Positions 53,925 to 63,794 of a stretch of 64,000 bases of DNA are shown in pieces. The stretch is from Bedellia somnulentella. Its lineage: Eukaryota; Arthropoda; Insecta; Lepidoptera; Bedelliidae. Positions within the stretch are counted from its first letter, which is position 1; every line of letters begins with the position of its first letter. The stretch spans positions 13,454,001 through 13,518,000 of the forward strand of contig OY755177.1 of assembly GCA_963576735.1 (NCBI GenBank), read 5' to 3'. The position numbers and the translations under genes were made by a program. The notes beneath the pieces are model-generated. The model worked only from the letters and a program-made list of their open reading frames with translations, was not told where the DNA came from and ran no database searches.

Positions 53925-54065
53925 CCTAGAACGAGCGTTATTTTATTGTTACTCCTCAGGGTAGTCCTCATTGTAACCCTCAGGTTACAATGAGATAAAA
54001 GTATAGGATACTATGTAAGTGCGAAAGAGAGCTGTTTTATACCTCGCGATATTAGCCTTGTAAAA
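53925..54065 (+). mobile_element. MITE-3 copy
   Basis: GGCCTAGAACGAGCGTTATT, AATGAGATAAAAGTATAGG, ATACTATGTAAGTGCGAAAG, and CTCGCGATATTAGCC. A CCTCAGG repeat pair near 53955-53985 replaces the usual ACGATA centre. Confidence 0.6.
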
Positions 54066-54185
54066 AATCTAGCCCTCATCAACCATCATTTCTGCTTTAC
54101 TAATGGAACACTTTAGTTGCCCAATTTTTTTTAAATATCTATTGCAATAGACTGCAGTAAATTTTCTAACGTATTCATTACAACA

Positions 54186-54372
54186 ACTAACATAGCTCAG
54201 TGGTTAGAACATGCGCTTATCATACAGAGAGGAAACCAAGTTGAACCAACCAATGTGTTTTTTCTAAAGTCATAGATGTGGTTATGCGTGGACAATGTCA
54301 CGTGATGTTCAGAAGTATTAGTACCTCTGCCAACGCTTTCAGCGATATATGGTGTGAAAGTTTGAGTTCATT
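54186..54372 (+). mobile_element. SINE-B with large internal deletion
   Basis: A-box ACATAGCTCAGTGGTTAGAA, a weak B-box, TTTTTTCTAAAGTCATAG, then a jump to GGACAATGTCACGTGATG and the 3' end GATATATGGTGTGAAAG. About 170 bp of the middle is missing. Confidence 0.82.
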
Positions 54373-54614
54373 TCAAACAAGTTATTCGACAATATATTCA
54401 TTTGGTGTTCATAAAGCTTCAACTTTTTTATTATTTTATAAACTGTATCTGCAAAAGGACCGTTGCGATTTGTGTAGAATTATAATACACATAATTTATA
54501 TGTATTAGGTCAATATAATACGAATGTATTTTTTGTTTGCTACATGAAATCTTTCACTATTTAAATCATCTTAATGCGTGTATATGTATATGTGTTGGTG
54601 TGTGTATGTGTATC
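54373..54614. repeat. Unannotated, with TG-rich microsatellite
   Basis: GTATATGTATATGTGTTGG and GTGTGTATGTGTATC at about 54578-54614 form an imperfect purine-pyrimidine repeat. The rest is AT-rich. Confidence 0.5.
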
Positions 54615-54922
54615 AAGGAGCTCGAGCCTACCCTAAACAAAGTGATGTGGCCATAGTCTACCAAGCTTATTATTATTATTAATGCCGATTGGCTGACTAC
54701 GAAAGATATGGTTACCGAGACCGACGCGACGGCATCACCTTCCCCTCGAACACCGGAATCAACTTAATCTTCGCATAATCAAGTCATCATCAAATGCACC
54801 TGATGCACAATTAAACTGAGTTACATCCCATAAATTGAATTTGTGAATTTACTCCCCGTGATAGAACCCAGAACCTACTGATCTTAATCTGAACACTCTG
54901 ACCGTCAAACTACAAAAGCAAC
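54615..54922 (-). mobile_element. SINE-C, near full length
   Basis: GAGCTCGAGCCTACCCTAAA, GTTACCGAGACCGACGCGAC, TCCCCTCGAACACCGGAATC, ACTCCCCGTGATAGAACCC, and GACCGTCAAACTACAAAAGC. The head is degraded. A TATTATTATTA run lies near 54671. Confidence 0.75.
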
Positions 54923-54924
54923 CA

Positions 54925-55144
54925 TACATACATACATGCATATACTCAGGGCTATAATACCCTAGAACGGGTAGCCAGAGCTAAGGAATTATAAAGTCCT
55001 CAGCCACTTTTGGAACTTGAGTGGGGAAAAATGGTAAAATAAAGGTTTTTGGTGATGGATAAAAAGCCCCAATACCCTTAGTCGCCTCTTACGACACCCA
55101 TGAGTAAAAAGGGGTAGCGACATTTTAAGCCAGCACTACACGGC
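54925..55144 (-). mobile_element. SINE-A, old subfamily, internal deletion
   Basis: Head GCCGTGTAGTGCTGGC at 55144, CGTAAGAGGCGACTAAGGG, loss of the GTCTCCAACCGCATCGCCC block, and tail GCATGTATGTATGTATGG. It abuts the SINE-C head. Confidence 0.88.
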
Positions 55145-56029
55145 ACCCAAACTCACTAATTTGAGTAGAATTGAGATACGTATTATGTACCATTGGCTCA
55201 GTAGAAGCCACACGTGCGTTTTGGTATTCGCAATAAAAATTTAATGTCCTAACCTTGTTTGGTTTGCCGACAGATTCACACTTTGATGGACCACCCGGTC
55301 GACTCTGCTTATAGTTGTGCCTATTTCACTAGTGTAGATCAAACATCTGTGTTTTATGGATTAATGAATCAAGTTACTTTCGAAAAAAGATGGGCAAACA
55401 ATACTGATTTTGTATTCCCAACAATATGGACTGCATAATTTAAAATGACGGGTATCTCGACTAAAGAGTATCAGCATAAAAGATGCAACGAATAGTGATT
55501 TGGCCATAAGCCTAATCTAATATTCGGCGGTGCTCTAAGCCGGATCCCGAATATTCGGCGCGAGACACAGTGTATGTAGCTAAAACATCATCGGCTTGAA
55601 AACTTCTATTTGGTGTATGCGGTAAGGGGTAACGGGTCAGAATTTCAGTATCTGCTGTAAAGTATTTTTCATTTAGCTAGTACATGAGCTGAAAATTTTG
55701 TATTTCGTCTAATCTACAGTTATGTACTATGTTTGTTTAGTGGTTTTGGCCACATACATGAAAACTGAGACTTTTACCGCTGAAATACTAGCATCGAATC
55801 CACCATCACAGCAACACATTACCAAATATACCCCGAACCTTATTGATGTATCCTTTAACTATTCCATTCATTCAAACATTACAAATAATTTGTAACTAAA
55901 CTATTACTTCTTACCAATATCGAGATATCTTTGAAGTGTCAACTTCTTACTGAACTATACCACAACGGTGAATATCGCCCGCAACTCACATCCTCATTCG
56001 CGCTGCGTATCCGCATGGTCACATGTCGA
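55145..56029. other. Unannotated stretch
   Basis: The direct repeat GAATATTCGGCG occurs near 55547 with a partial partner TATTCGGCGGTGC at 55522. No family was recognised. Confidence 0.35.
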
Positions 56030-56100
56030 TAGGAAATTACATGAGAAATCCCATATGGCTGAGATATACTCAGACATGTGACAGTGTATTCATATAAAAC
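56030..56100 (+). mobile_element. SINE-B internal fragment
   Basis: AGGAAATTACATGAGAAATC, CCATATGGCTGAGATATACT, and GACATGTGACAGTGTATTC match the SINE-B middle. It is joined directly to a SINE-C head in the opposite orientation. Confidence 0.7.
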
Positions 56101-56103
56101 GAA

Positions 56104-56177
56104 ATTACCCCCTAGGGATCAAAGCCGAGACCTCCGTACTTGAATCCAAGCGCTTAACCGCGAGACCACGGAGGCAG
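56104..56177 (-). mobile_element. SINE-C head (tRNA-like) alone
   Basis: Minus strand: GGCTGCCTCCGTGGTCTCGC, GGTTAAGCGCTTGGATTC, and GGCTTTGATCCC. A- and B-box regions are conserved, with no body attached. Confidence 0.7.
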
Positions 56178-56589
56178 CCATATGTATTAATCAACAATAT
56201 ACCTCGCATATTTCTATTAAAGCCGCAATTAGTTAGACAAACATTTTGATAATTAATAAACTATTTCAATCTGTATTGATCGTTCTAGACACTGAAAATT
56301 AGCACCAGTTCTTAAAATAACACAAAAAAACACTGTACTAAACGTATGTCTGATTTACGATCAAATTCTCGAACGTAAATTGATATGAACAGAAATACAT
56401 GACGGTCTTGTTTAATTTGGCAGATCTTACAACTCAGCTAATCAAACATTCGATAATCTCTTAAACGTAATGTTTAATGGAACGCGCCTTTAAATAACTT
56501 GCGCATACACTAGTTAGCAACTAGTAGAACTAATGAAATAATTTAACATACTCGCCATAACTGGGTATTTCTATTGTAAAACTATAAGT
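56178..56589. other. Unannotated stretch
   Basis: No recognised feature. Confidence 0.35.
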
Positions 56590-56785
56590 AAACCTCAAAC
56601 GTTCCCGAAGGAGTGGCAGAGATATTTATACTTCCGAACATCCCGTAAAATTACTGTCACCTGAGGAAGAATTTAATACAAATACTATATAAGAACACAC
56701 CGCCACGTGACTAATTACAACTTAGCCATGAAGGTTTCCTGACGATGTTTTACGCTGTTAACCACCTTGATAAATAAGGCTTGTA
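56590..56785 (-). mobile_element. SINE-B, diverged with deletions
   Basis: ACCTCAAACGTTCCCGAAGG, AGTGGCAGAGATATTTATAC, GCCACGTGACTAATTACAAC, and TTAACCACCTTGATAAATAA. Confidence 0.75.
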
Positions 56786-56968
56786 TGTTTTTTATTTATA
56801 TTTGTCTTTAAGAAATATTCACAGAACATTCCTCTTAATGTGTGTGTATATTACAATTGGTATCATAAACGATGATAATGCATATTTTAAAATAAAATGA
56901 CCTCATTTTGCGTAGAAGATTGAATCTTGTTAAAGGAATTCCAATTGGGCGATCAAGTTTATGAAACA

Positions 56969-57365
56969 TTATTTTTTTTAAGCAACCGTGATAGCCCAGT
57001 GGGTAGAACACTCGGTTATCGTGCAAACGACTAGTGTTCAAATCCTGGGTCGGGCCAACACCAATTTGTCTTTTCTAAAGACATATGTGTGGTTAATTTA
57101 TCATGGTTGTTAACGGTGAGGGAAAACATCGTGAGGAAACCCACATGGCTGAGTTGTACTTGTCATGTCATGTGACAGTGTATTCGTACAAAACGGCGGT
57201 AGGCCTGCCCTCTATCACGTGAGTACACTGTCCATGCAAAACGTGGGTACTCTAAACACCAGGTGACAAAATCACGCGATGTTCAGAAGTATTATTACCT
57301 CTGCCAACCCCTTAGGGGATATTCGGCGTGAACGTTTATGTTATGTTATGTTATGTTATTTTTTT
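56969..57365 (+). mobile_element. SINE-B, best full-length copy, TSD
   Basis: Insert 56980-57355 between TTATTTTTTT at 56969-56978/9 and 57356-57365. Head GATAGCCCAGTGGGTAGAAC (A-box), GTGTTCAAATCCTGG (B-box, 40 nt on), body GGTTGTTAACGGTGAGGG, CACGTG at about 57219, and 3' end GATATTCGGCGTGAACG with a (TTATG)4 tail. Use it as the type copy. Confidence 0.95.
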
Positions 57366-57689
57366 GCTCGTCATGATGCCTTTACTACTATTTAGGATTC
57401 ATCGATGAAGAATCAGGTGAAAGCATCGTTGGAACTTATCGACATTAATATACTCACTATAAAATAAATTTTGTGAATAGGTTGTGTTTAGTTAAGTTTG
57501 GTTTAATTTGCATATTGATTTTCAATGATTTCTGTTTAAGAGTTGTGTAGTTGTCTTTCCTCACCATAAAAGTTGTCAGGAAGAAATCGCATTAAGGCGA
57601 TAACTCCGCCTTTGTGTACTAAGTTTGAATGATCAGTAGCGTTCTAAGAACATTATATCTGTATGCAATAAAGAGTTTAAATAAATAAA
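57366..57689. other. Unannotated stretch
   Basis: No recognised feature. Confidence 0.35.
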
Positions 57690-57745
57690 TAATACCAAGA
57701 AGAGGTAGCCAGAGCTTCGTAATAACAAATTATGAATTATTCGAA
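57690..57745 (-). mobile_element. SINE-A 3' relic
   Basis: ATACCAAGAAGAGGTAGCCA followed by GAGCTTCGTAATAACAAATT resembles the SINE-A 3' part without the tail. Confidence 0.45.
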
Positions 57746-57881
57746 CTCTCGTTCCTCCGGTTTAAGCTTCCGAGCCCTTTCCCAGTGCTAAGCTACTGAG
57801 GTTATAATTCTACAATTATATAGTTATGACTCTACAGTCAGACAGTGTAAGGTTAGCTAAGAATTTCTTCGCATAGATGTC

Positions 57882-58069
57882 TTAGGCTGCCTGTCCATTT
57901 AAGCGGAGCGATGCGGCGGAGCGGAGAAACGGACAAATATTAGCCAATAGTATTGCACAAAAATTCCGCTCCGCTGCAGGAGTGTCCTTTTTGTGCAATA
58001 CTATTGGCTAATATTTGTCCGTTTCTCCGCTCCGCCGCATCGCTCCGCTTAAATGGACAGGCAGCCTTA
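57882..58069. mobile_element. MITE-5: perfect hairpin element, 80-bp arms
   Basis: Arms 57884-57963 and 57988-58067 are exact 80-nt inverted complements, checked base by base, around a 24-nt spacer (57964-57987). If the terminus is GGCTGCCTGTCC, the flanks are TTA at 57882-57884 and 58067-58069, the TWA duplication of PIF/Harbinger-type elements. There is no coding capacity, and the arms are GC-rich near GCGGAGCGATGCGGCGG. Confidence 0.9.
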
Positions 58070-58227
58070 CGAGTCGAGTATAGGCATTTTCACCTGATGT
58101 TGCTGGTGACTTAGCTAGCTAAGTAAGTTTAATTGTCGTTTATGTATTTATATCCCCACGGCATTATATATTTATATCCCAACAAGTCTTACACACCTAA
58201 TTATACACTATTTATTACACACAGCAC
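58070..58227. other. Unannotated stretch
   Basis: No recognised feature. Confidence 0.35.
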
Positions 58228-58352
58228 ACACATACTCATGAAAACATATAAATCCCAAAAAGAAGCAGCCAGTGCTTCCGATTTTGGTGATGGGTCTCAG
58301 GTACATCGCCCAACAAACACTGGATAACCCCAATACTCGTATTCGTCATCTA
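58228..58352 (-). mobile_element. SINE-A, old, internally deleted
   Basis: AACATATAAATCCCAAAAAG, AGCAGCCAGTGCTTCC, TTTTGGTGATGGGTCTCAGG, and CAATACTCGTATTCGTCATC. Confidence 0.65.
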
Positions 58353-58544
58353 CTGATACCATTACCAAACCAACAAAATAACATTTACATAAATTTCATC
58401 AACTCCTTTTGCCTTAACCATCATACCTATATTTTTTTACAGTACAATTTTCCCCAATACCTAGGTCCCCAGGACCTATCCCCAACTACACTTTGTATCA
58501 CTCAATCATAATAACGTAACTTTTTTTTCTGAAGAACCTCATAA
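58353..58544. other. Unannotated stretch
   Basis: C/T-rich low-complexity sequence. No feature was recognised. Confidence 0.3.
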
Positions 58545-58690
58545 CTTCCACTGATTCAACGTTGCTCTAGTGCTTCTTCTGCCACACCCATCATTCATCA
58601 GTTTTCCAGGATCGTACAAAGTGGCGATCGGTAGTCCCTGCCTACCCTAACAGGAAATGATGGTGTGAGTATATATTGTACGTATATGTG
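58545..58690 (+). mobile_element. LINE-E with inverted 5' segment
   Basis: 58545-58600 (GTGCTTCTTCTGCCACACCC) is the RT-coding region around 'CWAWQKKHE' in minus orientation. 58604-58690 (CCAGGATCGTACAAAGTGGC to GGTGTGAGTATATATTG) is the LINE-E 3' end in plus orientation. The ~400 bp that normally separate the two are missing. Confidence 0.82.
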
Positions 58691-59329
58691 TACAATTTAG
58701 ACTATCCTTATTTGAGCACACAATAACACAGTTTAAAGAGTTATCGCTACTTCCTCCAAGATGGCGCTAGTTGACACTAAAGCGTTAAATTTTGCAAACA
58801 GTCTCAACTCAAAGTTCACAGTACAGGCAACATACACTTGGCATTACGCCCGGCAAAATTTTAACTCCAGGATTTTATGCAAAATCTGCAGTCTAAGTAG
58901 CTTATTGCTTTTATGTGACAACGAAGCGAGTTTTGGATACTTTTTTAAGAACTATAATATCTTTGTTTATACAAATCGTTGGCTATGCATAAATATTATT
59001 TTAAAACTTTTTCGTCGGTTACAAAGTTAAGTGCTTTCCAATACAGGTGCATCAATGACTAAATTGACTCGCCGAATTACATTCTCCTTTGTTTAATGTA
59101 AGTCAAGACATAAAGTTAAAATAATGATGTTACAACAATTAGATAATGATCTGACTAATTACTTAACTAAAGATTAACGGCAGCAGCTGAAATATTTCTA
59201 ACATTCAATTACCCAACATTAAAGAGCGGCAATAGCGTCCCGTTTGAAAGAAAATAATCGTTTAAAATAAAGCAAACACGAGTAATAATTAACATGGCAA
59301 TCAGCTGTCGAGACATTTGCATCTTCGCG
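58691..59329. other. Unannotated; CTCF-like motif at 58758
   Basis: AAGATGGCGCTAG at 58758-58770. An 89-codon frame starts at this ATG, but its peptide (cysteine- and leucine-rich end) matches nothing I recognise and may be chance. Confidence 0.3.
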
Positions 59330-60180
59330 TCATATTGGCGACAGCGAGGACGCGGCTAGATCGCGTGCGCAGCGCCAGTGTCACCTGTCGGCCGCGCCAC
59401 CGCACGAGTCCGACCCGCCCGCGTTCGCGATCGCTTTAATATCCCAACTCCAGCCAGCTACTTGCTACAACTCTTTCGACTTGCCTGCCCGCCATAAAAA
59501 GCCAATATAAACCGAAATGTCGTCGACGGCGTCGTTCAGATCGGGCGCATTATCTCGTGATTATCGCGTGTCAAAACATCGCCACGCTCGCGATACATCG
59601 CATGTAATCTGATAAACAGTATACGCTGTACGCTTCGCGCTCCCTCGTCTCTTTCTAACGTAGCTGACCCACAATGTGCCGTCACACTCTAACACTCATC
59701 CATTTCATTCATGCGCGATATACCTCTGTGTTTACTGAACGCAGACAAACAATGCCAGAAAGCCGTTTAGACGACCGTGAAGAGTGATATTGATATTACT
59801 GTCTCGTTCTAAGGCGCTTTAACGATAATAGATGGCGCTAGTAGTCTCTTTTCAGGGGGTGGGTAAATAAATGTCACAATAATTCGAGTGCGACGTTGCC
59901 ACAGTTAGCCACCCGAGTGGTGGCAAGCGGGAGCGCGCGTACGGTAATAAGGGTTTGCAACTTTATTTCAGCGGAAGTTTATGAATCTTATTCGGTGGGA
60001 TTAAAGATTAAGTTGGGCTATCTGAAGTGAGCGGACTAAGTTTGTTATAGTGTGAGAGCGCGTAAACGTAACAAGAGTATAACGCACACGTACGCGAGCT
60101 GTCAGCACAGCAGTAGCTAATGTGATGCGCTGTGATCGCTTATTGTGGCCAAGAGCATCGCGCGGTTTCCACCGTTTAAT
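59330..60180 (+). promoter_or_regulatory. CpG-rich block with TATA/Inr pair; candidate promoter
   Basis: This is the only long CpG-rich, repeat-free block in the window (GACGCGGCTAGATCGCGTGC, CCTGTCGGCCGCGCCACCGC). TATAAA at 59506-59511 lies 32 nt upstream of a TCAG initiator-like start (A at 59538), the spacing used by arthropod TATA promoters. A second AT-box (CATAAAAA) is at 59493. A 31-codon frame follows at 59518. TAGATGGCGCTAG (59829-59841) is CTCF-like. Downstream text has TGTGAGAGCGCG and similar GC patches, but no recognisable exon. It could be a noncoding first exon and promoter, or an enhancer. Confidence 0.4.
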
Positions 60181-62881
60181 TCAATTTAGTAATTGATACG
60201 TTTCTCGATTGACTATGCCGCTTTTTATGGTTATCTTAAGCGTTTGACTTCTTTTACAACTATTATACTCTACATTGTTTGTAATGGTTACTCTTATAGA
60301 AAATAAGAAGTTTGAAGTAATGCAAAGTTTATTGTTTTATAAAGAGAATAAAGCAAAGTTAACAATTGCTGATTATCACTTAAATGGGCTCTACAGAACT
60401 AAATAATAAAAATACTACTGCATTTTTATTAACTACTTTAACGATAGCAACAATTAATTATTAAAACCTCATAAGTAATTTAATCTATATAATCCTTTTA
60501 AATCCTTTTTATAAACAAATACAAAGTCATTTATGAACAAATTGTCACGGTGACAACTCCCCAAGCGGTTGTTCACGCTCCGCATTCTTCGATACTTCGG
60601 TCGAGCAGTTGCAAGCCACACGCAGTTAAAACAGATTCTCATTACCTTAATACATCACTTCCAATTTTACAATTATCAATTTTGTACCAACTTAATAAGA
60701 ACTATATTTCACTAAATGCGCCTTTGGTCATTTCACTCCTGAGACGCTAGTCTGCACACATGTATCTTTTATGAGTATAGAAGTGGACGTGTTTGTACAC
60801 AATATGTGTATTGTACTAAATGAAATGTGTAGCTTTCACGATAGCACACAAACGTACCGTGACATTTCGCCGACAAACTTGGTAAACGGACCTAAATTTA
60901 GACTCTATATCTTTTGTAGAAGAGCTAGATTTGTAAGTTTGATTGCTGTTACTTAAGTTCATTTGTTTGTAAAGTTTGATACGAAGTGGTGTCGGCAAAC
61001 GCATGACCTGTTATTTGTGTGTATTGAGTTGGTTTAATCACAATTTATAGCGGACCGCGATATGGTTTTCGATTTGACGACTTAGCAACACCACAATGCT
61101 AAATTAAATTGGTTCATTAAACAATCATTGGTACAATACAGGTTTTTAATTAGTTTATTGACTCATTGTAATGTTTTCATTACGAAGGTTTTGAGTACCG
61201 GAAAACAAACATGAGCATTTGGTTTAAGTTTTAAGCTCTTTGTTGATAATTTCTTAAGGTTCAAATTTAAGCTTTTTAAAATATTTGCATAAATAAAAAG
61301 ACATTTTAAATAAATAAATCATATTTAATTAAAATATTGTGATATATACGGCAAAACTGTTACTAGTATTATGATTTGTAGCAAGTTGCTTATGAGAATC
61401 CAAATTATAGAGCTATCAAGATAACATCGCTGCTCTACAGCTTGCGGCACTTGGCGTAAAGAACTGTAACGAATGTAGAGCTAAGTGATAATTGAAATAT
61501 TTTTATAAAGCTCTTAATTACTATGATTTATTTCTTTATTTCAACTGTGTTGTTGCTGATAAACTTAAGATATAGTTATGAAATATAGCTTTTATAATAG
61601 GGTCTAGTAAAAGCTAAAGGTTTAAATTAATATTATTTTCCTGGAAAATGCATAAATATTAAAATAATTAGTAGAGTAAATTTAGGCATAACTGTTTTTG
61701 ACCAATTTTTAGTTATAGTTTAGATTGTTAAATATAAATTAATAAAGGTATTACGTCTGTCAGTCCGCATGAGGCCAGTGTGGTGGGCTATTGAGACAAA
61801 ATATGGGCTGTGATAAAAATATTGAGTTAATGTGCCATTTTCAAAATAATACCTAAAAACAGAGTTTTAATTACAATTTAATTAATTGTGTAGGTTTTAA
61901 TTGATGAAATTAAGTCACCGGCTGAATCATGAAATTCTTTACAGAAAATATAATAGCTGAAAAATGCAACCATAATAACGTGTTCATACGAGTATGTTTA
62001 AATAGAAATCAAATCGTAAGTCCAGCACTAAAGTTGTCCTCAAGTTCATTGACCTTAGTATCCTAGACTTCGTAGGTTGTCCATTGCACTTGGAAATTCA
62101 GGAGCGATAATCGCTTTTAATTAATAAAATAGGAGTAGATATTAATAAGAAATTATAACGTATTTTTGATAGTCGATTTAGTATTTTATTAAGATATACT
62201 TAAAATATAAATAATATGTGATTGAGAACAACAGAAGTAAACAAACATATTTATGACAGAAATTATAAACATTCGCAAATAAAATTTAGAGAAATGATCT
62301 AAAGAATTTGAATAAAACCAAAAATAGTTTTAAGGTCAAAATATTACAATGTCACTGAATACAAACATTAATATATGATAATTATGTAAGTTTTTCATAA
62401 TCTTTCCTCCCTTATATAAAGAAGGCAATTAAAATTCCCTTTCTTATGTGGTTTGAATGGCCGGAAAATTTACAATTTAATTTCTTAATAGTTTAAGTGA
62501 CCAAAACTTTAAAACAGCTATCACAACCAAGTAATTAACAGATTTTTAAATGCACTCAACCACTACCAATTCGGCTTTCATAAATGCTTGAGAAAACCGA
62601 AACATAGGTCAATCAGCCACCCCATATAATATGAGAAGTATAAAGCTCAAAGCCCGCAGCTACCTTAATCCATGATAATGATCGCCGCACCGATGAAGTG
62701 TCGTGTTTTATATTCACTTTAAATTATAGGGAAGAGAATCGCGAACTGAACGCTATAACTAACTGGAGTCCAGTGGGAACAAATGATTCACTGTGTGAGA
62801 GGTTGTTGTGGATATTATACGGATTAAATGTGACAATTACAGTTTCTACACTATTCATGGTCATGGTTAAATAAGCGACAT
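60181..62881. other. Long repeat-free AT-rich stretch
   Basis: About 2.7 kb with no SINE, LINE or MITE copy recognised, the longest such gap in the window. Small frames (such as those near 60550-60750 and 60816-61004) show no family features. The absence of insertions next to the CpG-rich block may reflect constraint. Confidence 0.4.
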
Positions 62882-62948
62882 TAATAACTATACTCATGGC
62901 TATAAATCCCACAAAGAGGTACTTTTGGGAGTTGAGTGGGGAAAACAT
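62882..62948 (-). mobile_element. SINE-A relic carrying a younger insertion
   Basis: CTATACTCATGGCTATAAAT, CCCACAAAGAGGTACTTTTG, and GGAGTTGAGTGGGGAAAAC. It continues beyond the younger copy as TGTAACATAAAGGATGG near 63220-63237. Confidence 0.75.
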
Positions 62949-63220
62949 ACATACATACATATACTCACGGCTATAAATTCCTAAAAGGGGTAGCCAGAGC
63001 TGAGAAATTAGAAATTTCTCAGCCACTTTTGGAAGTTGAGTGGGGAAAAGATGGTAGAATAAAGGTTGTTGGTGATGGGACTCCAACCGCATCGCCCAAA
63101 AATCCCTTAAAAAGCCCCAATACCATTAGTCGCCTCTTACGTACACCCACCGGAAGAAATGGGGTAGTGCTATTCTAAGCCGACACTACACAGCTATCAT
63201 TGCATCATTGGGGAAAACAT
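62937..63220 (-). mobile_element. SINE-A, full length, 12-bp TSD
   Basis: Insert 62949-63208 between TGGGGAAAACAT at 62937-62948 and 63209-63220. It has ~14 extra nucleotides (ATGATGCAATGATA on the minus strand) before the usual GCTGTGTAGTG head. Its 3' hairpin has changed on both sides (GAGAAATT...AATTTCTC). Confidence 0.95.
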
Positions 63221-63237
63221 TGTAACATAAAGGATGG

Positions 63238-63639
63238 TAGGTACTGCATTTCCATCCATATAGCCCGACACTAGTAAATATTAAAAAAATATGTTTTTCC
63301 TTTATTTCATTACTAATGAATTCTCACTAAACTGTATGATTTATTCGTTAATAAGAGATGGAAACAAAAACAGTGTGTAATAGGTAGTCAATGATATGAT
63401 CAATCAACAAATCAATGATACGCGAAAACTATTTTTCTTCTTCTTGAGTGTGTATAAGATAGTTCTTGATATTCTAGTAATGACACAATTTAGTGAAACT
63501 AAAGAGTTAATTTAATCTCAAGTATTTACTCTCGATCATTTTATTTGAGTATGAAAACAGATTTTGATGCAGCAGCCAACAACCACAATACCTTATGAAA
63601 ACTTTCTTTGATATAATCATCATACAAAAGTACACACAG
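63238..63639. other. Unannotated stretch
   Basis: No recognised feature. Confidence 0.35.
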
Positions 63640-63756
63640 GTATCCACCGAGTGACACGAGCCTACCCTAAATAGACCTGATCATAGTCCACCATTCACCA
63701 CTCTAGCATAGTGCGGATTAACAGACTAACTTTATCAAAGTGCCCTATCAGGGTTC
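63640..63756 (-). mobile_element. SINE-C 3' part
   Basis: ACACGAGCCTACCCTAAATA, GACCTGATCATAGTCCACCA, TAGTGCGGATTAACAGACTA, and AAAGTGCCCTATCAGGG. The 5' half is missing. Confidence 0.65.
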
Positions 63757-63794
63757 ATGTTATGGCACTTAAAATAAACGTATCCTGTATAGTA

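Noticed and set aside
58761..59030. Host gene starting at ATGGCGCTAG
   Set aside because: The start context is good, but the 89-residue peptide loses protein-like composition after about 60 residues and matches no family I know. The ATG also coincides with a CTCF-like motif. Left unassigned.
59565..59570. Downstream promoter element for the 59538 start
   Set aside because: CGCGTG at +28 to +33 does not fit the RGWCGTG consensus at the required register.
62724..63092. 122-codon minus-strand frame
   Set aside because: About half is a SINE-A translation (MRLESHHQQPLFYHLFPTQL is SINE-A in one frame and recurs at other copies).
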